Shown here: piece by piece, positions 1 through 5,889 of the stretch
Numbering within the stretch: the first letter of the stretch is position 1
How the letters are laid out: the number at the start of each line of letters is the position of its first letter
DNA from: Syntrophomonadaceae bacterium
GTDB lineage: Bacteria; Bacillota; Dethiobacteria; DTU022
Length of the DNA stretch: 6,344 nucleotides
Direction of reading: 5' to 3'
Assembly (NCBI GenBank): GCA_007130585.1
Contig: SLSE01000179.1
Location: forward strand, 1-6,344
Notes under the pieces: generated by a model
The model's database searches: none
What the model was told of the DNA's origin: nothing
What the model saw: only the letters and a program-made list of their open reading frames with translations
Translations under genes and position numbers: made by a program

Positions 1-1201
1 CCTTTTCAACAACACGTTCATAGGCTCTTTTCATTTTATTGCGCAGTTCCCGGTCAACCTGCTCTTCGGTCCAGCTGAACTGCTGCAAGTTCTGAACCCA
101 TTCGAAGTAGGAAACAACCACCCCGCCGCTGTTGGTCAGGATATCGGGCACGATTGTTATTCCTTTCCCCACAAGCTTTTCCTCGCAGAGGGCGCACACG
201 GGCCCGTTGGCCGCCTCAAAAATAACCTTTGCCCGGATCTTGTGATAATTATCACTGTTGATGGCGTTCTCCAGGGCGGCGGGAATCAGGAAATCACACT
301 CCCGGCCGAAAACTTCTGCGTTATTAATGGTTTCCGCACCGGGAAAACCCTCAACTTCTCCTGTTTCATTCTTGTATTCAAAAAGAGCCTCCACATCAAG
401 GCCGTCTTCATTGACAACACAGCCGCTGGTATCCGAAACGGCAATAATCCGGCAGCCCATTTTACTTAAATGGTGGGCCGCAAAATAACCGACGTTTCCG
501 AAACCCTGGATTGCCGCAGTAGTCTCCTCCATCCTGTAACCGTTGCTGTCGGCCCAGTGTTCAACGGTAAGGGCCACCCCCTGGCCAGTGGCGCCCTTCC
601 TGCCCGGCGATCCACCCAGTTCGACCGGTTTGCCGGTCACCACGGCCGGCGAGTAGCCGTGCAGTTTACTGTATTCATCCATCATCCAGGCCATAACATT
701 TTCATCGGTGTTGACATCGGGAGCGGGGATATCCTGGTAGGGACCGATATCTTCACTGATCGCCTGGACATATTTGCGGGTCACCCTTTCCAGCTCCGCT
801 ACCGACATGTTTTTCGCGTCGCAGGCCACCCCGCCCTTGGCGCCGCCCAGGGGCAGATTCAGCAGGGCAGTTTTCCAGGTCATCCAGGAAGCAAGACCGC
901 GGACATCGTCGGCGGAAACATCCGGGTGGTAACGCGTTCCCCCCTTGTGCGGGCCCCTGGCATTATTGTGCTGAATGCGGTATCCCTCGAAAATATACAG
1001 GTTCCCGTCATCCATCACGACAGGCAGGTAAACCTTGATTTCCCTGAAAGGCTGCCTGAGCCAGTTGCGGATCTGCCGGTTCAATTTAAGTTTGTTGGCT
1101 GCCCGGTCAAAATGATGCTTCGATGCTTCGTAGCAGTCTAGTAGGCGGTACCCTTTCTCATTTTTTTCTTTATCTTTCAGAGCTTCTTCTTTACCGGCCA
1201 T
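1..1201 (-). CDS. Glu/Leu/Phe/Val dehydrogenase, probable glutamate dehydrogenase (partial, 3' end off window)
   Basis: This is the first 400 codons of an NAD(P)-dependent amino acid dehydrogenase, most likely glutamate dehydrogenase, which interconverts glutamate with 2-oxoglutarate plus ammonium in the cytoplasm. Visible motifs are GPHKGGTRYHP with K86 (substrate side), K110 in TWKTAL, PLGGAKGG with K122 (the family's catalytic Lys), PAPDVNT with D162, VTGKPVELGGS at 188-198, the Rossmann loop GFGNVG at 233-238, and NSGGVVVSYFEW at 357-368. D257, in AVSDTSG near the end of the second Rossmann strand, is compatible with NAD use, but cofactor choice cannot be settled. Family members are usually about 415-425 residues, so only the last 15-25 should be missing. 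The ATG is preceded by AAAGGAG with a 7-nt spacer. The gene lies 24 bp after the aminotransferase stop on the same strand, so it is probably co-transcribed. The substrate could be Leu or Phe rather than Glu, though the motif set reads as GDH. Confidence 0.95.
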   Translation of the reverse strand, partial: MAGKEEALKDKEKNEKGYRLLDCYEASKHHFDRAANKLKLNRQIRNWLRQPFREIKVYLPVVMDDGNLYIFEGYRIQHNNARGPHKGGTRYHPDVSADDVRGLASWMTWKTALLNLPLGGAKGGVACDAKNMSVAELERVTRKYVQAISEDIGPYQDIPAPDVNTDENVMAWMMDEYSKLHGYSPAVVTGKPVELGGSPGRKGATGQGVALTVEHWADSNGYRMEETTAAIQGFGNVGYFAAHHLSKMGCRIIAVSDTSGCVVNEDGLDVEALFEYKNETGEVEGFPGAETINNAEVFGRECDFLIPAALENAINSDNYHKIRAKVIFEAANGPVCALCEEKLVGKGITIVPDILTNSGGVVVSYFEWVQNLQQFSWTEEQVDRELRNKMKRAYERVVEK

Positions 1202-1225
1202 GGCGATTCTCCTTTGAACTTAAAA

Positions 1226-2569
1226 TTATTCCCATTTCAACTCAAGAGTTCCCTTCCTGAGTGAAGCAACAAACTCGGACACGGCCTCCGCACCGTCAAA
1301 CATCAGCGGGGCATACTTCCCGGCAAATGCAGCTTCCGCTTTACGGCCGCGGGGCTGCTCTGCCAGGTAGGCAACATAAACCTTCCTGCCGTTGTAATCG
1401 GCATAGGCAATCCTGGCGCCGAAATTATCCGCGGGCAGAAGCAGGGCATCCCCGGTTACGGTGGCAATATGGTGGGGATGGGAAAGCAGGGCCCTGGAAA
1501 GACCATTTGAATCAGTTACCCCGGCATGATTTAACTCTTCCCCGAGCAGGTTAAAATCAGCGTAAAAATAGAAACCGCCGTCCGGCCTGGTAACCCGCAG
1601 CCCCTCAATTTCTGCAAAAAGATCATGCAGGGTACGGCCCATGATGCGGTGAATTTCCCTGGTTACCTTAAAATATTCCTCTATCTCTTCATTTTCCCGG
1701 TAGGCAGCCACGGCGGCGCGCTGAACGGGTGTGGTTATGTTCGTATACATGGTGGCGGCAAGCTTCTGGAGGCCTGCGCTGATTTTCCTGCAGTCGGCAT
1801 CGGGCAGGTGGCAGGTTCCCAGCCTGTAACCCCCGGCCGAACGATCCTTGGAAAGCCCGTTAAATACGAAAGTGCCTTCCGGGTAAATAGTTCCCATGCT
1901 GGTATAGGAAGCGATATCAAATGTTGTCAGCGCATAAATTTCATCGGAAAAAACAATTATCCCGAACTTCCTGCAAACGGAAGCAAGTTCGGCCAGCTCT
2001 TCCCTGCTGTAAACCTGCCCGGTGGGGTTGTGGGGGCTGTTCAAGACCAGGAGATGCTGTTCGCCGTGCAGGGTAACCAGGAATTTTTCAAGTTCTTCGG
2101 CGGTCAGCTTGTAGTTGTTTTCGGGGCGGGTTTGCAGGGGATGATATTTTTTGCCCAGGAAACGGGCCTGGGGCGCGTAGCCAATCCAGGAAGGCACGGG
2201 GATAATTACATCCCCGCTGATAATGCTGAACAGCAGGAAAAAAATGCCCTTGGTGCCCGGGCCGATAATAATCCGCCCGGCGTCCCCGTTCAGCCCAAAA
2301 TGGCGGGCGTTAAAACCGGCCACGGCTTCCCGCAGTTCAAAGATCCCTTCCGAGTCGGCATAACCGCTTTCTCCCGCCGCCTCCTGCAGGGCCCTGACCA
2401 GCGGTTCCGGAGCGTGAAAGGGCGACTGGCCGAAAGCAAAGCCGAAGTAATCAAAATCACAGCCTACGGTGCTGCACTTTTCATGCTGCCTGGCCACCAT
2501 CAGGCCTATGGCCAGGTTCTCGGGCATCTCGATCTGTTCAATATTTTCTTCAAATAATATATTTTTCAA
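1226..2569 (-). CDS. PLP-dependent class I/II aminotransferase
   Basis: A 447-residue fold-type I, AspAT-like aminotransferase, expected to be a cytoplasmic homodimer that moves amino groups between an amino acid and a 2-oxo acid, usually 2-oxoglutarate. Visible features in order are PSWIGY (126-131, aromatic residue for the cofactor or substrate), NSPHNPTG (177-184, N181 toward the PLP ring), SDEIYA (208-213, D209 for the pyridine nitrogen), GLSKDRSAGGYRLG (238-251, K241 as Schiff-base Lys, R249 as phosphate ligand) and ARIAYADYNG (385-394, R386 as candidate substrate carboxylate Arg). All canonical PLP residues are present, so it should be active. It is about 40-50 residues longer than many AspATs, mainly N-terminal and near 395-425. 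The start is TTG at 2569 with GGAGG 9 nt upstream; the next Met (residue 15) has no comparable site. It leads a probable operon with the dehydrogenase. The amino donor cannot be read from sequence. Confidence 0.93.
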   Translation of the reverse strand: MKNILFEENIEQIEMPENLAIGLMVARQHEKCSTVGCDFDYFGFAFGQSPFHAPEPLVRALQEAAGESGYADSEGIFELREAVAGFNARHFGLNGDAGRIIIGPGTKGIFFLLFSIISGDVIIPVPSWIGYAPQARFLGKKYHPLQTRPENNYKLTAEELEKFLVTLHGEQHLLVLNSPHNPTGQVYSREELAELASVCRKFGIIVFSDEIYALTTFDIASYTSMGTIYPEGTFVFNGLSKDRSAGGYRLGTCHLPDADCRKISAGLQKLAATMYTNITTPVQRAAVAAYRENEEIEEYFKVTREIHRIMGRTLHDLFAEIEGLRVTRPDGGFYFYADFNLLGEELNHAGVTDSNGLSRALLSHPHHIATVTGDALLLPADNFGARIAYADYNGRKVYVAYLAEQPRGRKAEAAFAGKYAPLMFDGAEAVSEFVASLRKGTLELKWE

Positions 2570-2578
2570 CTTTTTCTG

Positions 2579-2583
2579 CCTCC
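2579..2583 (-). promoter_or_regulatory. Ribosome binding site deciding the TTG start of the aminotransferase
   Basis: GGAGG on the minus strand lies 9 nt before the TTG at 2569-2567. This supports the non-ATG start over the internal ATG at codon 15, which lacks a good Shine-Dalgarno sequence. Confidence 0.8.
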
Positions 2584-2633
2584 ATTCCGATCAACAGCCT
2601 TTTTTCCGGCAAATAAATATATTTTACGATTTT

Positions 2634-2662
2634 AGTCTATCATATTTATGCCATTATTCCAA
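2634..2662 (-). promoter_or_regulatory. Candidate sigma-A promoter for the aminotransferase-dehydrogenase operon
   Basis: On the minus strand, TTGGAA (2657-2662; 4 of 6 matches to TTGACA) and TAGACT (2634-2639; 4 of 6 to TATAAT) are separated by exactly 17 bp in an AT-rich stretch. This would give a 5' leader of roughly 55-60 nt. Both boxes are imperfect and other AT-rich hexamers lie nearby, so this is only a plausible assignment. Confidence 0.35.
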
Positions 2663-2708
2663 AAAAGCAAGCCCTTTCAACGAACCTGTCACCGGGCGGC
2701 AGGCTTGC
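2661..2708 (-). terminator. Terminator-like or attenuator-like hairpin, minus strand
   Basis: On the minus strand, GCAAGCC (from 2708-2702) pairs with GGCTTGC (from 2673-2667) and is followed at once by TTTTTT (2666-2661). The stem is 7 bp with a loop of about 28 nt, longer than typical. A second hairpin, GCGGCA/TGCCGC (2696-2711), shares the left arm, so the two exclude each other as in an attenuator. No minus-strand gene lies directly upstream, so if real it would act on a leader of the aminotransferase operon or on a small RNA. Confidence 0.35.
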
Positions 2709-2785
2709 CGCAGTGGAACAACCGCCGGGCCGGAACATGCCCTGCCCCCTGTTCAGGCTCCCCCCTGCGCCACGTTATTTTTTCC

Positions 2786-2825
2786 GCCTGCTGCACCCCT
2801 CCGGGACAGCCGGGCAAGTTTTTTT
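2786..2825 (+). terminator. Rho-independent terminator-like hairpin, plus strand
   Basis: GCCTGCTG (2786-2793) pairs with CAGCCGGGC (2807-2815) over 8 bp with one G-U pair and one bulged C (2810). The loop is 13 nt, and AAG plus seven T (2819-2825) follow. It points toward the PurL-like gene but ends 88 bp before its start, so it would stop transcripts that begin inside the GC-rich block. Confidence 0.45.
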
Positions 2826-2840
2826 AAATGACCCGGGAAA

Positions 2841-2875
2841 TTAACAGGATCTGGCCCCGGTCAGTCGTATATATT
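2841..2875 (+). promoter_or_regulatory. Candidate promoter of the PurL-like gene with an over-long spacer containing a dyad
   Basis: TTAACA (2841-2846; 5 of 6 matches to TTGACA) is followed by overlapping -10-like boxes TATATA (2868-2873) and TATATT (2870-2875), giving a 21- or 23-bp spacer instead of 17. The spacer holds the imperfect dyad CTGGCC-cc-GGTCAG (2851-2864). Long spacers with a central dyad are typical of promoters controlled by MerR-family activators, but no regulator gene is visible here. Confidence 0.3.
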
Positions 2876-2896
2876 AAAGACCAGCTTTTTTGATCC

Positions 2897-2904
2897 GGGG
2901 AGGG
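2897..2904 (+). promoter_or_regulatory. Ribosome binding site of the PurL-like gene
   Basis: GGGGAGGG sits 9-10 nt before the ATG at 2914. It lies inside the eight-codon extension that a TTG start at 2890 would give, which argues that the true start is the ATG. Confidence 0.8.
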
Positions 2905-2913
2905 ATAATATTT

Positions 2914-4005
2914 ATGAATACCGTGGAAAGAGCCCTGATGCACGGTCTTTTTATTCACCTGCACCACAACATCGATAAGGCCATCGACTTCGGGATGTTT
3001 AAAAACCTCAATGACATTGTGGAAGAAGTGTCCGATGGCAGCCTGCTGATCGGACCTGAAGCAAACGACGACGCGGCTGTTTTTAGAATGCCCGGCGACA
3101 GCGGTTTAATGGTGGCCAAAATGGAGAGCCACTGCTCCCCCTGTGTTCCGCGGCCCTACGACAGCGCCGCTACCGGGGCGGGCGGCGCCATGCGCGACGT
3201 GGTGGCCATGGGCGGCCAGCCGCTGTTTTTGCTCGACTTTATCGGCACGCGGCCCCTGGAAGAGGAAGTTATTGTCGGGGCCTGCGGGTTCAAGGGCAAA
3301 TGCGATTGCGGGAAATGCGAGATTATGACCAGCGGGGAAAGGGTCAACCTGATGGTAAAAGGTATCCGCGACATGTGCGAGGCGATGGGCGTATTCGTTG
3401 TGGGCGGCGGCCTTTCCACCTCTTTCAGCGATATAGTGCCCGCCGTCGTGGCAGCGGTTATCGGGCGCCTGGTAATCGACGAGCCGCTGACCAAGCCGGC
3501 AAAAAATGTGGGTGACCGGCTGATTATTATGGGCTCCACCGGGAATGACGGCAACGATACCCTTTACCGGGCGGGCCTGGTTGATGTAATGCGACCGGCC
3601 ATGGCCCTGTTTTCAGAAGAAAGAGCCACCATGGAAGCCGCCCTTGCCGTAATTAAAACCGGCAAAGTCAACGCCTGCTCCGACCTGGGGGCGGCGGGTA
3701 TCGGCGCGGCCGTAAGCGAATCCGTCCGTTTCGGCGGCCTCGGGGCCAAGGTGGAACTGGCTTCGGCTCCCGTCACCGTAGACGGCCTGACCCCGGAAGA
3801 AATCCTGATCTGCGAAACCCAGGCCCGGATGCTCTTCCAGGTGGCCCCGGAAGATGCTGCCGAAGTTATAGATGCCAGCTGCGCCAGGGGAACCTGCGCT
3901 TACGATATCGGGGAAATTACGGACGAGAAAGAGGCGGTCTTCTTATTCGGGGGCAGGGAAATTGCCCGGATCCCCCACAAGCCGCCTGCCGAACTGTTTG
4001 AATAA
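2914..4005 (+). CDS. Half-length PurL-like (AIR synthase superfamily) protein with cysteine cluster
   Basis: A 363-residue member of the PurM/PurL ATP-binding superfamily, closest by eye to FGAM synthase (PurL). PurL-type segments in order are IGPEANDDAAVF (46-57), KMESHCSP (69-76), AATGAGGAMRDVVAMGG (85-101), VVGGGLSTSF (162-171), STGNDGND (208-215; PurL usually has TGRDGIHG), SDLGAAGIG (256-264) and EEILICETQARML (295-307; PurL usually has a SESQERM form). PurL is normally about 700 or more residues with two such halves; this has one. The N-terminal SEHCSYK-type segment of PurL is absent, and the HNHP motif reads HCSP, keeping only the first His. Eleven cysteines are present, including C74/C77 and C124, C130, C132, C135 in a short loop, suggesting a metal or redox site. 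It is probably a cytoplasmic ATP-using enzyme acting on an unknown substrate rather than a purine enzyme. It is a single-gene unit with its own terminator. Confidence 0.85.
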   Translation: MNTVERALMHGLFIHLHHNIDKAIDFGMFKNLNDIVEEVSDGSLLIGPEANDDAAVFRMPGDSGLMVAKMESHCSPCVPRPYDSAATGAGGAMRDVVAMGGQPLFLLDFIGTRPLEEEVIVGACGFKGKCDCGKCEIMTSGERVNLMVKGIRDMCEAMGVFVVGGGLSTSFSDIVPAVVAAVIGRLVIDEPLTKPAKNVGDRLIIMGSTGNDGNDTLYRAGLVDVMRPAMALFSEERATMEAALAVIKTGKVNACSDLGAAGIGAAVSESVRFGGLGAKVELASAPVTVDGLTPEEILICETQARMLFQVAPEDAAEVIDASCARGTCAYDIGEITDEKEAVFLFGGREIARIPHKPPAELFE

Positions 4006-4025
4006 GTTAACAGGTTAATAAAAAT

Positions 4026-4067
4026 AAGCCTGTCCGCCTGATAAATCAGTAAAAAGCGGACAGGCTT
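4026..4067. terminator. Bidirectional Rho-independent terminator between convergent genes
   Basis: A perfect 12-bp inverted repeat, AAGCCTGTCCGC (4026-4037) and GCGGACAGGCTT (4056-4067), encloses 18 nt that contain a further small dyad (CTGA/TCAG within 4038-4049). On the plus strand it is followed by TATTCTTT; on the minus strand by TTATTTTTATT. It can therefore end both the PurL-like transcript and the lipoprotein transcript, whose coding regions flank it at 20 and 31 bp. Confidence 0.9.
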
Positions 4068-4098
4068 TATTCTTTATCTCTCTAATGCTTAACCCTGC

Positions 4099-4728
4099 TT
4101 ACATATCAAAGTCTATGGTGTAATCGGAAATTACTTCACCGGCCACTTTCCAGTGACCGTCTTCGCGGATCATCGGCACTTCAGCCTCGGTGGTAATTGT
4201 ATCAATCTCGCGGTATACTTCCGAGAAGACATCCAGCATTAACCTCATGCCTTCTTCTTCGGTTAGATTCTCAAGATCCACTTCCTCGGAGAACATCATG
4301 GCAAACAGCCGCTCCATGAGCTTTTCGGTCAGGATTTCCGGGTCCGGGTGAGTGCTGACCGTATAAACAGTGGCCTCGTTTCCGTCAATGGTGTGCCCGG
4401 CAATTGTCAGGTCGAAATTTTCGAAGATTATTTTAAACATTTCGCGGATTAGATCCGCTTCTGCTGAATCTTCTTCCAGGGCCCGGGCCAGCTCATCGAA
4501 TTCATCTTCAAATTGATCAAGGTAGTCCCTGGCAATCAGGGTTTCCGCTTTCTCCAGGTCAAGATCCCTGATCGCATCAAAAAACTGCAGCACAATCTCT
4601 TCCGGGTCGGCATCTTCTATTGCCACTTCTTCTGGAACCTCTTCTTCTTCAACGGTTTCCACGCAGCCGGCAATTAATATAAAACTCAAAAACAGTGCTG
4701 CTATTAAAAACAGGTAACCTTTTTTCAT
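4099..4728 (-). CDS. Acidic lipoprotein of unknown function, possibly NTF2-like (DUF4878-type)
   Basis: A 209-residue predicted lipoprotein. MKKG begins a type II signal peptide with a hydrophobic core at about 5-20 and the lipobox IAGC, with C22 as the lipidated residue; in a Gram-positive cell the mature protein would be anchored on the outer face of the membrane. A short, very Glu-rich linker follows (24-43). Then comes DPEEIVLQFFDAIRDLDLEKA (41-61) and, at the end, a strand-rich VPMIREDGHWKV segment (184-195). A helix start followed by a C-terminal strand with a Gly-His-Trp turn resembles the DUF4878/NTF2-like stress lipoproteins, but I cannot assign the family firmly. The mature region is rich in Glu and Asp throughout. 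The ATG at 4728 has AAGGAGGA about 9-10 nt upstream. It lies 107 bp downstream of the ADP-ribosylglycohydrolase gene on the same strand, and could be read from that gene or from its own promoter. Confidence 0.88.
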   Translation of the reverse strand: MKKGYLFLIAALFLSFILIAGCVETVEEEEVPEEVAIEDADPEEIVLQFFDAIRDLDLEKAETLIARDYLDQFEDEFDELARALEEDSAEADLIREMFKIIFENFDLTIAGHTIDGNEATVYTVSTHPDPEILTEKLMERLFAMMFSEEVDLENLTEEEGMRLMLDVFSEVYREIDTITTEAEVPMIREDGHWKVAGEVISDYTIDFDM

Positions 4729-4790
4729 TGCTTAAAATCCTCCTTGAGCGCAGTCAGACCAGACCTGCTCAATTTATTATGTTCTTCTAA

Positions 4791-4802
4791 GTTACCAGTA
4801 AC
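4791..4802. repeat. Short perfect dyad GTTAC-N2-GTAAC upstream of the lipoprotein gene
   Basis: GTTACCAGTAAC is a 5-bp perfect inverted repeat with a 2-bp centre, about 65 bp upstream of the lipoprotein ATG in the 107-bp gap after the ADP-ribosylglycohydrolase stop. A CATAAT -10-like box lies between it and the start on the minus strand, without a good -35. It may be an operator half-site pair or chance. Confidence 0.25.
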
Positions 4803-4835
4803 CGCGATAAAAAGCAACTGCAAAATTATATTCAA

Positions 4836-5783
4836 CTACTGTGCCGCATGGAGGTCTTCGGCTATTTTGATAATCAGGGCCCTGTTTTCCAGGCGCTTGA
4901 CAAAGCTGGACGGGATAGCCCTTTCTCCCAGCAGCGCTCCCAGGATGGCGCCGGTGATTGAACCGGTGGAGTCGCTGTCCCCGGTGATGTTAACCGCCCT
5001 GAGAACCGCCTTCTTCCAATCTGCCGGATATGCCAGGCTGCAGTAGAGGGCTATCGCCAGGGCTTCTTCGCCGACCCATCCCTCTCCGATCAGGGGAATG
5101 GCGCGCTCTGCCGGTTCCCCCCTCCGGGCCAGTTCCCGGGCCTGCTCAATTTTCCGGAGGGTCTCTTCGTGGCCCTCATGGCCGGTCAATACAGCAGTGC
5201 CGGCATCGATGGCCCTCTCCAGGGGATACCCCTCCACTATCCGGGCCACCAGTTCGGCCAGGAAACCTGCCGGCAGGTAACCGGAAGGGTGGCCGTGGGT
5301 AATGACCCCGGCTTCAATTCCGCGCAGGAAGGCTTCGCCGGTGGTAAAAGCCAGGCCAATCGGGGCGGTCCTCATCACCCCTCCGCAGCCCTTGCTATCG
5401 TTAATCCTGTTTTCAAGCGTGCCCATCCGGCCGCTGCCCAGGGCGGACAGGCAGGTGTTGCCGGGAGTCCTTCTGTTTTCGGGGTTTTTCTGCATCTCAT
5501 ACCATTCGAGGTATTCCTGGTAAAAAATCGTTTTAAAGTCGCACTGTTTCCCTCCCCTGCAGACCTGGAGCGCCCGGATACAGGCAGCTGCCGTAGCCAG
5601 GGTCATCTGGGTGTCATCGGTATATGCTCCCGCCTTAAAGTTACCGTGGGGAGCGTAGTCTTCTATACCGTCTGCCCCGAAACGTTCCCTGATTTCTTCC
5701 AGGCTTAGAAACTCAACCGGCGCCCCGAGGGCATCGCCGGCTGCTCCGCCAAGCAGGCAGCCCCTGCTTTTACTGATGTCCAA
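4836..5783 (-). CDS. ADP-ribosylglycohydrolase family protein (DraG/ARH-like)
   Basis: A 315-residue, all-helical DraG/ARH-family protein. Such enzymes remove ADP-ribose from proteins or small molecules using a two-metal (Mg or Mn) centre. The diagnostic motifs are intact: GAAGDALGAPVEF (13-25), TDDTQM (55-60, with T55, D56, D57 as metal ligands), the NDSKGCGGVMR block near the middle, a THGHPSGYLPAGF segment, and GDSDSTGS (268-275, with D269, D271, T273 as the second metal ligand set). Length fits the family, there is no signal peptide, and it should be cytoplasmic and active. The start is TTG: an in-frame TGA lies three codons upstream and the next Met is residue 60, which would remove the first motif. 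No ADP-ribosyltransferase, nitrogenase gene or macrodomain protein is in the window, so the target is unknown. It is read away from the LmbE-like gene and may lead into the lipoprotein gene. Confidence 0.92.
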   Translation of the reverse strand: MDISKSRGCLLGGAAGDALGAPVEFLSLEEIRERFGADGIEDYAPHGNFKAGAYTDDTQMTLATAAACIRALQVCRGGKQCDFKTIFYQEYLEWYEMQKNPENRRTPGNTCLSALGSGRMGTLENRINDSKGCGGVMRTAPIGLAFTTGEAFLRGIEAGVITHGHPSGYLPAGFLAELVARIVEGYPLERAIDAGTAVLTGHEGHEETLRKIEQARELARRGEPAERAIPLIGEGWVGEEALAIALYCSLAYPADWKKAVLRAVNITGDSDSTGSITGAILGALLGERAIPSSFVKRLENRALIIKIAEDLHAAQ

Positions 5784-5788
5784 AATAG

Positions 5789-5798
5789 CTCACCACCC
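5789..5798 (-). promoter_or_regulatory. Weak ribosome binding site for the TTG start of the ADP-ribosylglycohydrolase gene
   Basis: On the minus strand GGGTGGTGAG lies 5-9 nt before the TTG at 5783. GGTGG differs from GGAGG by one base. A better site, GGGGAGG, lies about 20 nt further upstream but has no in-frame start near it, because a TGA falls between. Confidence 0.5.
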
Positions 5799-5864
5799 GC
5801 TGTGCTTATATCCTCCCCGCAGCCTGTTTACGGTCCCCAGGGTTGTTAAAATGAAATTAAAGAA

Positions 5865-5877
5865 AGGGGTTTCCCCT
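5865..5877. repeat. Perfect short dyad AGGGG-TTT-CCCCT in the divergent promoter region
   Basis: A 5-bp perfect inverted repeat with a 3-nt centre. Read on the minus strand it is followed by TTCTTT, so a transcript of the ADP-ribosylglycohydrolase gene would carry a small GC hairpin plus a weak U-run in its leader. It could be an operator for either divergent gene. Confidence 0.3.
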
Positions 5878-5889
5878 CCTGCCCGTGAA

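Larger units (their letters stand above)
2570..2913. other. Divergent intergenic region with GC-rich central block
   Basis: This 344-bp gap separates the minus-strand aminotransferase operon from the plus-strand PurL-like gene. Its two sides are AT-rich and contain candidate promoters. The middle (about 2690-2815) is strongly GC-rich with several inverted repeats built on CCGGG and GGCTTGCC. Terminator-like hairpins with T-runs point outward at both edges of that block. I see no convincing protein-coding gene, tRNA, or match by eye to a common riboswitch. The open frame running through it on the plus strand is mostly antisense to the aminotransferase start and low-complexity. Confidence 0.6.

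Noticed and set aside
470..1141. Open frame of 223 codons on the plus strand
   Set aside because: It is antisense to the glutamate dehydrogenase, which shows every family motif; the antisense product has no recognisable features.
1625..2557. Long open frame of 310 codons on the plus strand
   Set aside because: It is exactly antisense to the aminotransferase, whose PLP motifs are intact. It has no recognisable domain, and long antisense frames are common opposite GC-biased coding sequence.
2710..2725. T-box-like string AGTGGAACAACCGC on the plus strand upstream of a terminator-like hairpin
   Set aside because: The conserved T-box core is a contiguous TGGNACCGC-type sequence; here two extra bases interrupt it. 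No specifier stem is evident, and the downstream gene is not an aminoacyl-tRNA synthetase or amino acid gene.
2690..2820. Possible SRP RNA, 6S RNA, RNase P RNA, cobalamin or c-di-GMP riboswitch in the GC-rich block
   Set aside because: I looked for the conserved core strings of these RNAs on both strands by eye and found none.
2661..2825. Possible miniature inverted-repeat element, since A-run plus GCAAGCCC faces CGGGCAAG plus T-run
   Set aside because: The ends are not true inverted copies beyond the A/T-runs, and I see no target-site duplication. Opposed terminators explain them better.
2890..2913. TTG start at 2890 extending the PurL-like protein by eight residues
   Set aside because: The extension overlaps the GGGGAGGG ribosome binding site that serves the ATG at 2914.
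3156..3776. Minus-strand open frames opposite the PurL-like gene
   Set aside because: They are low-complexity Pro/Ser/Thr/Ala-rich shadows with no start signal and lie opposite conserved motifs.
5030..5708. Plus-strand open frames opposite the ADP-ribosylglycohydrolase gene
   Set aside because: They are antisense to a gene with a full set of family motifs and show no domain of their own.
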